DNA from: JBDRGX01 sp043817485 [NCBI: bacterium]
Lineage (GTDB): Bacteria > JBDRGX01
Length of the DNA stretch: 12,591 nucleotides
Direction of reading: 5' to 3'
Assembly (NCBI GenBank): GCA_043817485.1
Contig: JBDRGX010000086.1
Span: 1-12,591 of the forward strand
Position 1 is the stretch's first letter; each line of letters starts with the position of its first letter. The position numbers and the translations under genes were made by a program. Positions 1 to 6,904 of this stretch are shown piece after piece. The notes below the pieces were generated by a model. That model saw only the letters and a list, made by a program, of their open reading frames with translations. It did not search any database and was not told the DNA's origin.

Positions 1-443
1 AATTCCCCTTTTAAACATCCACTTAAACAAATAAGTCCTTTAGAATATTTTTTTAAAAGTTCTTTATCTATTCTTGGTTTATAATAAAATCCTTCAAAAT
101 AACCATCTGTAACTAATTTAATTAAGTTTTTATAACCAATTTCATTTTGGGCTAATAATATTAAATGATAAGATAAATCTGAATTATCAGAAAAAGTTTT
201 TTTTTCAAAACGAGATGCAGGAGCAATATAAACTTCACACCCAATGATGGGTTTAATCCCATTTTTTATACATTCTTCATAAAAATGAATGGCTCCAAAC
301 ATATTTCCATGATCTGTAATAGCAAGACTTTGCATTTTCATTTTTTGAGCTGTTTTAACAAAACGAGAAAGATGTAATGCTCCATCAAGTAGACTATATT
401 GAGTATGATTATGAAGATGAATAAATGGGACTTGTTTAGTCAT
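1..443 (-). CDS. dnaE: DNA polymerase III alpha subunit, N-terminal part (cut by window edge)
   Basis: This is the replicative polymerase catalytic subunit, of which only about the first 147 residues are visible; the family is usually over 1000 residues. Translation from the ATG at 443 gives a PHP domain start: the metal-binding HLHNHTQYSLLDGA motif near residues 9-22, then LAITDHGNMFGA, then IKPIIGCEVYIA and a stretch ending in LICLSGCLKG. This is the standard N-terminal order of DnaE. The reading frame is open to the window edge. The ATG shares one base with the stop of the upstream lipoprotein gene (TAATG), so translation is probably coupled to it and transcription comes from the promoter near 2944-2972. 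The ribosome site is weak (GGGA a few bases upstream), which fits coupling. Identity is seen in the sequence; coupling is inferred. Confidence 0.95.
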   Translation of the reverse strand, partial: MTKQVPFIHLHNHTQYSLLDGALHLSRFVKTAQKMKMQSLAITDHGNMFGAIHFYEECIKNGIKPIIGCEVYIAPASRFEKKTFSDNSDLSYHLILLAQNEIGYKNLIKLVTDGYFEGFYYKPRIDKELLKKYSKGLICLSGCLKGE

Positions 444-2158
444 TATTTTTCCCACAAAAAAATAAGTAAATATGGACTATTTGCATCTTCTATATTATAA
501 AAAGAACTTTTAATTTTAATATGATAACGATTATATCCATCTGAATTACACTTATCATAATTAATTTCTTCTTTTTTATTGTTTGTTTCAGAAGAAGCTA
601 TAATATTATCTGCATTATTCCCAGAAACATATAAATTATAATTAGAACTTCTAATATTGTCTAATCGAAGAATTGCCGTAAATTTACTCATATTAGTTGG
701 CTTTATAATACGATAAAAATCTACATCTGTATTAGAAGAAATTGTTCCTGTAACTATAGTAATTTGTTGAGTATCTACTTTTAAATCCTGTACATAAGTA
801 GGTGGATTATCATTTGATTCTATTTCTTTTAAAATACTAATTATTTGTAACGAATATTGGTCTATAGAATATTTTTGGCTATTAGAAAAAACTTTAACAT
901 AATTTTTATTATTTATTTTAAAATTATCTATAGATAAAAATATAATTTTTGCATTAGGATTTTCTTTATCTTGTTCAGCAAATACTTCTCCTCTATTTGT
1001 TTCTATTCCTAAATCACAATTCTGAATATTATTACCTGATAAAACAAAATAAAATGCAGATAAATATGATTGTTGTAATGATGTAATTGGAAAATAAAAA
1101 TAATCAACATCATCATCAGGACAAATAAAACACTTTTGTTGTTCATTAATATTAATTTTTTTTGCCATTTCTTTAGAATTATTAGGTTCAAATTCTTCTG
1201 GAATAGCAACAATTGGATCTGTCCAATCACTTTCAATATTTTCAGATTCAACAAAACAAATTTTATAATAATAAGGTCTTTTATTAGTTAAAAAAAAATC
1301 CTCTGTTTGTGATATATCTTTTGTTAAGATATCTTCTTTTAGCCAATATGTATAATTTATTCCATCTTCAGATTTTTGAATTCTATATCCAATCCAACTA
1401 CAATTTGATTCCCATTGAAGAGTTATTTTTGTATTACCTGAAATTGCTTTAAAACATTGTACTTTTCTTGAAATAACAACTTTTATTTCCTCACTTGCAA
1501 GTCCTTCAGAATTATCTGTATTAAAAGCAGAAATTTTATAATAATAAGTTTTTTGTTGTTTTACATTTTTATCTTCATAAGTAGTTATATCTTTTGAAAG
1601 ATTTATTTCTAATTTTTGAAAATCTTCTGTATTTGAAATTCTTTTATATAGATAATAACCATTCAAATCTTGATTATTTTCTGGCTTTTGCCAACTAAAA
1701 TTTACTGTAAAATCTTTAGTAACAATTGCTTTAAAATTCAAAGGATTATCAGGAATTACTACTTCTTTTAAAATTATTTTAACACTTGCACTTTTTTCAC
1801 TTTCAACATTATTACTATTAAAAGCAGAAATTTTATAATAATAAGTTTTTTGTTGTTCTACCTCGTTATCTTCATAAGTAATTGTATCTTTTGAAAGAAT
1901 TTCTTTTATTTTAACATAATTTTTATCATCTTCTGATCTATATATTTTATATCCCAATAAATTTGTTTCAATATTAGATTTCCAAAAAAGAGTTATTTTA
2001 GTTAATATAAAATCTGAAATTGCTTTTAATTCAATTGGTGAAACAGGACAAGAATAAAGAGAAGATTTAGGATCTACTGGATTATTTCGAGCAAGATTTT
2101 TACACCCTACAAAAAGAAATAAAAAAAGAAGTGTTAAAACAAAAAAAATATTTTTCAT
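443..2158 (-). CDS. Lipoprotein with three FN3 domains and two PPC-like domains
   Basis: Predicted exported lipoprotein of 571 residues. The start is placed at the ATG at 2158 because GGAGG (2167-2171) lies 8 bases upstream; an in-frame ATG at 2176 would add six residues without such a site. A hydrophobic signal runs from residues 4 to 17, with lipobox FVGC and acceptor Cys19, followed by NNPVDPKS, a tether common in FN3 lipoproteins. Fibronectin type III domains lie at about 37-131, 138-230 and 234-320, each with the closing YYYKI strand. Two modules at about 322-440 and 445-571 start with EPNN or ESND and carry a D-x-D-Y/F signature (DDVDYFYF, NTDVDFYRI), the pattern of pre-peptidase C-terminal domains. 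No catalytic domain is seen, so a binding or scaffold role at the cell surface or in the periplasm is inferred. It lies one base after the TPR gene and overlaps dnaE by one base. Confidence 0.85.
   Translation of the reverse strand: MKNIFFVLTLLFLFLFVGCKNLARNNPVDPKSSLYSCPVSPIELKAISDFILTKITLFWKSNIETNLLGYKIYRSEDDKNYVKIKEILSKDTITYEDNEVEQQKTYYYKISAFNSNNVESEKSASVKIILKEVVIPDNPLNFKAIVTKDFTVNFSWQKPENNQDLNGYYLYKRISNTEDFQKLEINLSKDITTYEDKNVKQQKTYYYKISAFNTDNSEGLASEEIKVVISRKVQCFKAISGNTKITLQWESNCSWIGYRIQKSEDGINYTYWLKEDILTKDISQTEDFFLTNKRPYYYKICFVESENIESDWTDPIVAIPEEFEPNNSKEMAKKININEQQKCFICPDDDVDYFYFPITSLQQSYLSAFYFVLSGNNIQNCDLGIETNRGEVFAEQDKENPNAKIIFLSIDNFKINNKNYVKVFSNSQKYSIDQYSLQIISILKEIESNDNPPTYVQDLKVDTQQITIVTGTISSNTDVDFYRIIKPTNMSKFTAILRLDNIRSSNYNLYVSGNNADNIIASSETNNKKEEINYDKCNSDGYNRYHIKIKSSFYNIEDANSPYLLIFLWEK
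1521..1857 (-). repeat. Exact 40-bp direct repeat inside the FN3 region
   Basis: Positions 1521-1560 and 1818-1857 are identical over 40 bases. They are 297 bases (99 codons) apart and in frame. They encode the QQKTYYYKISAFN strand of the first and second FN3 domains. The flanking codons also match well (ITTYED and ITYED). Such nucleotide identity suggests recent domain duplication or gene conversion rather than protein-level conservation alone. Confidence 0.9.
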
Positions 2159-2159
2159 T

Positions 2160-2867
2160 TTAAAATCCTCCAACAAAAGTTAAAGTAAAACTTATTCCAC
2201 TTACTCCTATTAAAATATCTCTTAGTTTATAATATGTATTCGCATTTTTATAATAACTTTCTAAATTAGAATAATCAGCATTTGAAGTATCATTTATACT
2301 ATTATATTTTTCAAAATTTTTTTCATATTGAAGATGAGCAAATATAGCAGCACATCCAGAAATAATGGCAGAAGATAAAAAAACTTTTTTCATAATTTTA
2401 GATTCTTTTTTATCTTCTATTTTTATTTCTTTTGTTTTTAATTCTTCTGTTTTTTCAACCTCTTTTTTAGGTTCTTCTTTTTTAACTTCTAATACTTCTT
2501 TTTTTTCTTCTAAAGCCTTTTCTGTTTTTACTTCTTCTAATAATTCTTTTAATTTAAAAGGAACATCCTCTGGTAATTTGTAATTTGCATCTAATTTTAA
2601 TATTTCTTTAAACTGATTTTTTGCTTGAATAAATTCACTATATCCCTTATATATCATTGCTAAAGAATAATATGCTTTTATTTTATATTCTTGTGAAGAT
2701 TGAGAATCAGTAATTACTGCATTAAATTCACTAATAGCTTTATCAAATTCAAAATCATCGAAGTACTGTTGCCCTTGTTCAAAATGTTGAATATAAGTAT
2801 TTTCTGTTATACCTAATTTTGATAATAAAAAAACAATTACAATTAAAAATAAAATCCGTTGTTTCAC
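2160..2867 (-). CDS. TPR-containing membrane protein with Lys/Glu-rich linker
   Basis: A 235-residue protein that I do not recognise as a named gene. The N-terminal signal or anchor is at residues 4-18. TPR-like helices follow at about 26-92, including QGQQYFDDFEFDKAISEFN and the AKNQFKEILKLD helix. Then comes a highly charged Lys/Glu linker (112-157), a hydrophobic segment (161-178) and a second one at the C-terminus (215-233). The linker suggests a cell-wall or periplasm-spanning spacer; the function is unknown. The start codon is GTG, chosen because AAGGAG lies 5 bases upstream (about 2873-2878). Its end contains the GGAGG ribosome site of the next gene, only one base away, so the two genes form an operon. 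A consensus promoter stands about 75 bases upstream. Confidence 0.8.
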   Translation of the reverse strand: MKQRILFLIVIVFLLSKLGITENTYIQHFEQGQQYFDDFEFDKAISEFNAVITDSQSSQEYKIKAYYSLAMIYKGYSEFIQAKNQFKEILKLDANYKLPEDVPFKLKELLEEVKTEKALEEKKEVLEVKKEEPKKEVEKTEELKTKEIKIEDKKESKIMKKVFLSSAIISGCAAIFAHLQYEKNFEKYNSINDTSNADYSNLESYYKNANTYYKLRDILIGVSGISFTLTFVGGF

Positions 2868-2889
2868 TTTTACTCCTTATTTATTTTTT

Positions 2890-2921
2890 AAAGTTGTTTT
2901 TTTTGAATTCACAACAACTTT
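2890..2921 (-). promoter_or_regulatory. Stem-loop or dyad in the 5' leader of the TPR operon
   Basis: A 9-bp perfect inverted repeat: AAAGTTGTT at 2890-2898 and AACAACTTT at 2913-2921, with a 14-base loop. It lies between the promoter's presumed start site (about 2937) and the GTG at 2867, so it would be in the mRNA leader. No U-run follows, so it is not a terminator. It could be an operator or an mRNA-stability hairpin. Confidence 0.5.
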
Positions 2922-2943
2922 CATAATTTATTAATTTGGTTAA

Positions 2944-2972
2944 ATTATAAAAAATTAAAATTTTTTTGTCAA
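2944..2972 (-). promoter_or_regulatory. Consensus sigma70 promoter for the TPR-lipoprotein-dnaE operon
   Basis: On the minus strand, TTGACA (2967-2972) and TATAAT (2944-2949) are separated by exactly 17 bases. Both hexamers are perfect consensus. The predicted start is near 2937, giving a leader of about 70 bases before the GTG at 2867. Confidence 0.85.
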
Positions 2973-3021
2973 GAATTGACTTGAAAATTAAAAAATTAAA
3001 TTAAAAAAGTTTTATAAATTC

Positions 3022-3050
3022 TTGACAAATATAATACATCACAATAATTT
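3022..3050 (+). promoter_or_regulatory. Putative sigma70 promoter for lplA
   Basis: TTGACA at 3022-3027 and a weak -10, TAATTT, at 3045-3050 with a 17-base spacer. A perfect TATAAT at 3030-3035 is an alternative -10 but has no good -35. The -35 context AATTCTTGACAA is identical to that of the divergent promoter. Confidence 0.55.
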
Positions 3051-3116
3051 TGAAATAGTTAAAAAATTATTTATTATTTTATTCTAAAGTTTTGTTATAA
3101 AAAAAGGTAAAATATT

Positions 3117-4184
3117 TTGAGTTCTCAATGGCGTTATATAATAGAAAAAAATTTAGAAGGAAAACAAGGACTTGCTACTGATGAAATGCTTATTTCTTCT
3201 GTGGCAAGATCTAATTTACCTATACTTCATCTTTATTCTTACAAAAAATCTGCTTTAATTGGTCGTTATCAAGATATGGAAAATGCTCTTAATCTTAAAA
3301 TGTGTAAAAAATTAAAAGTAGAATATAATCGAAGAATAACTGGTGGTGGCACTGTTTTAATGGATAAAAACCAATTAGCTTTAGGTTTTGCTATATCTTT
3401 AAAAAATGGAATTATTCCTAAAAGCATTAAAGGTGTTTTCAATACAATGGCAGAAGTATTAAATAATGCTTTAAAAAAAATAGGAATAACTGCTTGTTTT
3501 CAACCTAAAAATGATTTAGAAGTAAATAGTAAAAAAATAGCTGGATTATCTGCTATTTTAGAACAAAAAGATATTTTACTTTTTCATACAAGTCTTTTAT
3601 TAGATTTTAATTTTTCTTTAATGTTAAAAATTTTAAATTTACCTCCTTTAAAAATTAAAGATAAAGGAATAAGTTGCTTTACTGATAGAATGACAACAAT
3701 AAAAAAAGAAATAGGAAAATCTATAGAATTAGATGAAATAATAAAATTAGTAATAGAGTCTTTTGAAAAAAAATTTAATATTAAATTATATAAAGATAGT
3801 TTTTCTGATTATGAAAAAAAGGAAAGAGATCGGCTAATTAAAGAAAAATATACAAATCCAAAATGGCTTTATTGTATCAAAACACCATTTTTAAATTTTG
3901 GAAAAGCAATAAAAAAAACAAATGCTGGGTTAATACAAGTAGATATTACACTTAATAAAAAAATTATTGAAAATATTTTCATTACTGGTGATATTATTCC
4001 TCAAAATCCAGAAATAATAAATAAAATAGAATTTATTTTAAAATGGTCTTCTGCTGATAAAGATAAAGTAAAAGAAAAATTAAAAGAAGTAATGAAATCT
4101 GAAACTATTTATGCATTAGATAGCAATAGTCTGACAAATATAATTATGCAAGCAGTGAAAAATTATGAAAATAAATATAAATAA
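3117..4184 (+). CDS. lplA: Lipoate-protein ligase A family protein
   Basis: A 355-residue member of the biotin/lipoate ligase fold, expected to activate lipoate (or octanoate) with ATP and attach it to a lysine of lipoyl domains in cytoplasmic 2-oxoacid dehydrogenase or glycine-cleavage proteins. The catalytic domain spans about 1-225: WRYIIE start, ATDEML, HLYSYKKSALIGRYQ, RRITGGGTVLMD (72-83) and the KKIAG motif, whose Lys140 is the likely acyl-adenylate-contacting lysine. A C-terminal accessory domain (about 230-355, beginning near YTNPKWLYC) matches the two-domain ligase form. The start is TTG at 3117: an in-frame stop lies at 3108-3110, AAAGG is 9 bases upstream, and the next Met would remove the conserved N-terminus. 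In most relatives the motif ends in HD; here it is MD. It stands alone on the plus strand. Octanoyltransferase activity cannot be excluded. Confidence 0.88.
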   Translation: MSSQWRYIIEKNLEGKQGLATDEMLISSVARSNLPILHLYSYKKSALIGRYQDMENALNLKMCKKLKVEYNRRITGGGTVLMDKNQLALGFAISLKNGIIPKSIKGVFNTMAEVLNNALKKIGITACFQPKNDLEVNSKKIAGLSAILEQKDILLFHTSLLLDFNFSLMLKILNLPPLKIKDKGISCFTDRMTTIKKEIGKSIELDEIIKLVIESFEKKFNIKLYKDSFSDYEKKERDRLIKEKYTNPKWLYCIKTPFLNFGKAIKKTNAGLIQVDITLNKKIIENIFITGDIIPQNPEIINKIEFILKWSSADKDKVKEKLKEVMKSETIYALDSNSLTNIIMQAVKNYENKYK

Positions 4185-4340
4185 GCTTATTAAAAAAATA
4201 AAAGAAATATTATTATACAACATAATGTAAGTTAACAAATAATTATATTAAATACGAAAATTCAGAATGAAACCTTTATAAATAAACTATTTCAAAATAC
4301 GCCCAAATCACTACTGTTAGATGTAATGCTTTATCAAACT
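4185..4340. other. Convergent intergenic region, no clear terminator
   Basis: This 156-bp gap lies between the 3' ends of lplA and the DUF2442 gene. A 12-bp palindrome, AATAAGCTTATT, covers the lplA stop (4180-4191) but is followed by A-rich, not U-rich, sequence. The part at 4250-4315 is less AT-biased, and its TTCAAAATACG (4291-4301) recurs in the opposite orientation at 6967-6977. Confidence 0.4.
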
Positions 4341-4601
4341 CTAAGTGTATATAAGTAAATATTTTTCGGGTGATTCAATGGATTCTCTCTCTAAATCCAC
4401 ATCTAAATCTGGCCAGTAAAGATGATGTGGCTGTGACAATTCAACATTTAGAATAGATGAAATATTCGCATTTTTAAACCAAGGAAAGTTTGAAAATGGT
4501 AAAAAATATTCATTCTGATTTATCATCAGCCAAAATCCATATTTAGAGATGTTTAGTACTTCAACTTTGGAAGTGCTTTTCCCAGTTATCCTTGATTTCA
4601 T
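4341..4601 (-). CDS. DUF2442 domain protein, partner of DUF4160
   Basis: A small protein of 86 residues. The ATG at 4601 is chosen because GAGGAG (4609-4614) stands 7 bases upstream; the longer frame from 4658 would add 19 residues that only mirror the overlapping gene. The core matches DUF2442: a KVEVLNISKYGFWL strand pair, LPFSNFPWFKNANI, then the hallmark HHLYWPDLDVDLERESIESPE. It overlaps the 3' end of the DUF4160 gene by 41 bases, so the two are translated from one mRNA. DUF4160/DUF2442 pairs are widespread in mobile parts of bacterial genomes and are treated as toxin-antitoxin-like, with no biochemical role that I can state firmly. Base composition (24 G/C in 4381-4440) is well above that of neighbouring genes, suggesting transfer. 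Confidence 0.85.
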   Translation of the reverse strand: MKSRITGKSTSKVEVLNISKYGFWLMINQNEYFLPFSNFPWFKNANISSILNVELSQPHHLYWPDLDVDLERESIESPEKYLLIYT

Positions 4602-4800
4602 CTTTTCTCTCCTCAATAATTTTTTGTATATCACTAATATTTTTTTGAGATAAACCATAATTCTGAACTAACGTAATAGAAGGCTCCAACCAAAACTTAG
4701 CTTCCCCGTCATCAGAAGATACATGAATATGTATTCTTTCCTCTTCTCGAGAAAAGAAAAAAAAATCGATAACCTTTAGACGAAAAACAGTTGGACTCAT
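4561..4800 (-). CDS. DUF4160 domain protein, toxin-antitoxin-like partner
   Basis: A complete 79-residue DUF4160 protein. The family signature is intact: MSPTVFRLKVIDFFFFSREE, then RIHIHVSSDDGEAKFWLEP, then NYGLSQKNISDIQKIIEERK and a helical tail ending WEKHFQS. The HIHV stretch and the acidic DDGEAKFW strand are the most conserved parts. The start ATG at 4800 has AAGGAT about 11 bases upstream. It is the first gene of a two-gene operon with DUF2442 and has its own promoter at 4865-4893. By association it is a putative toxin-antitoxin module member; which partner is toxic cannot be told from sequence. The assignment to the family is sure, the function is not. Confidence 0.87.
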   Translation of the reverse strand: MSPTVFRLKVIDFFFFSREEERIHIHVSSDDGEAKFWLEPSITLVQNYGLSQKNISDIQKIIEERKDEIKDNWEKHFQS

Positions 4801-4839
4801 AATAATATTATATCCTTTTAAAATTTAACATTATTTTTC

Positions 4840-4861
4840 ATAAATAAATTAGTTTATTTAT
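4840..4861 (-). promoter_or_regulatory. 9-bp dyad at the presumed start site of the DUF4160 operon
   Basis: ATAAATAAA (4840-4848) and TTTATTTAT (4853-4861) form a perfect inverted repeat with a 4-base loop, just downstream of the -10. It is a possible operator, although an all-A/T dyad can arise by chance in this genome. Confidence 0.4.
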
Positions 4862-4864
4862 AGA

Positions 4865-4893
4865 ATAATCCAAATCTCAATTAGATTTGTCAA
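4865..4893 (-). promoter_or_regulatory. Promoter of the DUF4160-DUF2442 operon with internal dyad
   Basis: On the minus strand, TTGACA (4888-4893) and GATTAT (4865-4870) are separated by 17 bases. The spacer carries CAAATCT (4871-4877) and AGATTTG (4883-4889), a 7-bp perfect dyad with a 5-base centre that fills the space between the hexamers. A repressor bound there would block RNA polymerase, the usual arrangement for self-regulated toxin-antitoxin operons. Confidence 0.6.
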
Positions 4894-4998
4894 TCAAAAA
4901 ATTTAATTTTCATAAATTCTCAGTGAACATATAAAATATATATTTTTCACTTGAAATTATATATTATTTACATAATTTTATTTTTACAAATATTTTGT

Positions 4999-5111
4999 CT
5001 AACCATAAAAATAACCTGCTCCGTCAGATTCATCATTTTTGTTATACTTTCTTCTTGTATGTTTCACTTATTAACCTGATCTCGATTGTTGCTTGATCTA
5101 TCTCTTAACAT
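4999..5111 (-). pseudogene. Possible transposase relic: two tiny coupled frames
   Basis: The first frame (5064-5111) reads MLRDRSSNNRDQVNK and stops. The second (4999-5067) starts GTG on the same bases (GTGA) and reads 22 residues ending SDGAGYFYG. A one-base shift would join them. The first peptide resembles, from memory, the N-terminus of some IS1182-type transposases. No inverted terminal repeats or DDE core are seen, so this would be an internally deleted remnant. It may equally be meaningless short open frames. Confidence 0.25.
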
Positions 5112-5143
5112 ATCTTATCACACATTTAATAATTCAAAAAAAA

Positions 5144-6871
5144 TTAAACTAAAATAAAATTTTCAAGTTTTTCCTTAATAAATTCTTCAATTTCTTCAGC
5201 TGAACTTAAAAGCAAAATTTCTTTAACTAATTTTTTAGATTTTTTTAAAGAAGATTTTCTAATAATTTCTTTTATTTGAGGAATAGCAAGTGGACTCATA
5301 CTAAGTTCATCTAATTCTAATCCTAATAATATTGTGGTGTATAAAGGATCTCCAGCCATTTCTCCACACATACTTACTGGAATATTTTTTTCATGAGCAG
5401 ATTTAATTGTATAATTTATAGAACGAAGAATAGCTGGATGAAAAGGATTATACAAATAAGCAACTTTTTCATTTATTCTATCTACAGCTAAAGTATATTG
5501 AATAAGATCATTAGTTCCAATACTAAAAAAATCTACTTCACGAGCAAATATATCTGCAATAAGAGAAGCAGATGGAATTTCTATCATAATACCAATTTTT
5601 ATATTCTCATCAAAAGAAAAATTTTCTTTTCTTAACTTATCTTTAATTTCACAAATTATTTTTTTAGTTTTTCTAATTTCTTCTATTCCAGAAATCATTG
5701 GAATTAGTAATTTTACTTTTCCAAAACTACTTGCTCGAAGTATTGCTCTTAATTGCACTTCAAAAATATCCAATCTTTCTAAACATAATCTAATAGCTCG
5801 ACATCCCATAAAAGGATTCATTTCTTCTGGTAATCCAATATTAGACATAAATTTATCGCCACCTATATCTAATGTTCTAATAATCACTTCATAAGGATAC
5901 ATTTCACTAGCTACTTTTTTATAAACTTCAAATTGTTCTTTTTCTGTAGGAAAAATTTTATTTTTTAGATAAAGATATTCTGTTCTAAAAAGACCTACTC
6001 CTTCTGCTCCAAAATCTAATGCTGTATTAACTTCAGAAGAAAATTCAATATTAGACATAATAGAAATTTTATATCCATCAAGCGTTTGAGCTAATTCTTT
6101 TCTTTTTTTTTCTAATATATTTTTATTTTCTTCTATTTTTTTTTCTTTTTTAGTATAAATTTCTATTAGCGGCTTATCAGGATTAACAAAAATTTCTCCT
6201 GTATTACCATCAAGAATAATAGTATCTCCTGGAGAAACCATTTCAACTATATTTTTTAATCCCACTACTGCTGGAATACCCATTGAACGAGCCATAATAG
6301 CTACATGAGATGTTTTTCCTCCCATATTAGTTGCAAAACCAAGCACTTTTTCTTTATCCATTAAAACAGTATCTGAAGGTGTTAGTTCATTAGATATAAT
6401 AATTACTTTTTTTGTAAGATGAGAAAGATTTTCTTTTTCAATCCCAAGTAAATTTTTTACAATTCTTTTAATTACATCATAAATATCAGAACTTCTTTCT
6501 TTTAAATATTCATCTTTCATATTTGAAAAAACATCAGAAATTTTATCCAATATATCCATAAGAATATAATCTGCATTACATTTTTCTCCTGCTATTCTTT
6601 CAATAGTTTTTTTAATAATCATATCATCTTTTAATAAAAGAAAATGTGCATCAAAAATATAACTATGTTGTTCTCCCAATTTTTTAATTGTTTGTTCTTT
6701 AAGTTCTAATATTTCTTGTTTAGTTCTCAAAACAGCTAATTCAAAATTTTCTATTTCTTTATCAACATAAATACCTTCAACTTTATATTTTTTTACAACA
6801 TATTGATCGCTTTCAAGAAAAAAAACTTCTCCTATAGCAATTCCTGGAGATACAGGTATTCCTTTTATCAT
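5144..6871 (-). CDS. ptsI: PTS enzyme I (phosphoenolpyruvate-protein phosphotransferase)
   Basis: Full-length enzyme I of 575 residues, the cytoplasmic first step of the PTS: it takes phosphate from PEP and passes it to HPr. Domains in order are the N-terminal HPr-binding helical part (about 4-145), the phosphohistidine domain with GGKTSHVAIMARS holding His189, and the C-terminal PEP-binding barrel (about 255-540). The barrel has FRTEYLY (Arg296), RTLDIGGDK (Arg332), NPFMGCRAIR, MIEIPSA (Glu431), GTNDLIQYTLAVDR, NPFHPAI and SMCGEMAGDP with Cys502. His189 and Cys502 fall at the same numbers as in E. coli EI, so nothing is lost. AAAGGA stands 8 bases before the ATG. It is the last gene of the PTS operon, 148 bases behind HPr, and may therefore be expressed differently. 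Confidence 0.97.
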   Translation of the reverse strand: MIKGIPVSPGIAIGEVFFLESDQYVVKKYKVEGIYVDKEIENFELAVLRTKQEILELKEQTIKKLGEQHSYIFDAHFLLLKDDMIIKKTIERIAGEKCNADYILMDILDKISDVFSNMKDEYLKERSSDIYDVIKRIVKNLLGIEKENLSHLTKKVIIISNELTPSDTVLMDKEKVLGFATNMGGKTSHVAIMARSMGIPAVVGLKNIVEMVSPGDTIILDGNTGEIFVNPDKPLIEIYTKKEKKIEENKNILEKKRKELAQTLDGYKISIMSNIEFSSEVNTALDFGAEGVGLFRTEYLYLKNKIFPTEKEQFEVYKKVASEMYPYEVIIRTLDIGGDKFMSNIGLPEEMNPFMGCRAIRLCLERLDIFEVQLRAILRASSFGKVKLLIPMISGIEEIRKTKKIICEIKDKLRKENFSFDENIKIGIMIEIPSASLIADIFAREVDFFSIGTNDLIQYTLAVDRINEKVAYLYNPFHPAILRSINYTIKSAHEKNIPVSMCGEMAGDPLYTTILLGLELDELSMSPLAIPQIKEIIRKSSLKKSKKLVKEILLLSSAEEIEEFIKEKLENFILV

Positions 6872-6904
6872 TTTTTATATCCTTTAATGATTAAATTAAA
6901 AATA

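Larger units (their letters stand above)
4801..5143. other. 343-bp stretch without a full gene
   Basis: It holds the DUF4160 promoter and its dyads (4840-4893), then a very A/T-rich part with a 6-bp repeat, AGTGAA/TTCACT (4922-4927 and 4946-4951). At 4999-5111 there is a less A/T-biased segment with two tiny frames described separately. No convincing terminator for the PTS operon ending at 5144 is seen. Confidence 0.6.

Noticed and set aside
1009-1254. 81-codon open frame on the minus strand inside the lipoprotein gene
   Set aside because: Lies in another frame of a well-supported gene, with low-complexity Ile/Leu content and no ribosome site.
2365-2583. 72-codon plus-strand open frame antisense to the TPR gene
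   Set aside because: Ser/Phe-rich mirror of the Lys/Glu linker; no independent support.
4180-4191. Palindrome AATAAGCTTATT over the lplA stop as a terminator
   Set aside because: Stem of six weak pairs with no loop and no U-run on either strand.
5120-5160. A/T stem with T-run after ptsI as a rho-independent terminator
   Set aside because: Only A-T pairs, and such runs are everywhere in this sequence.
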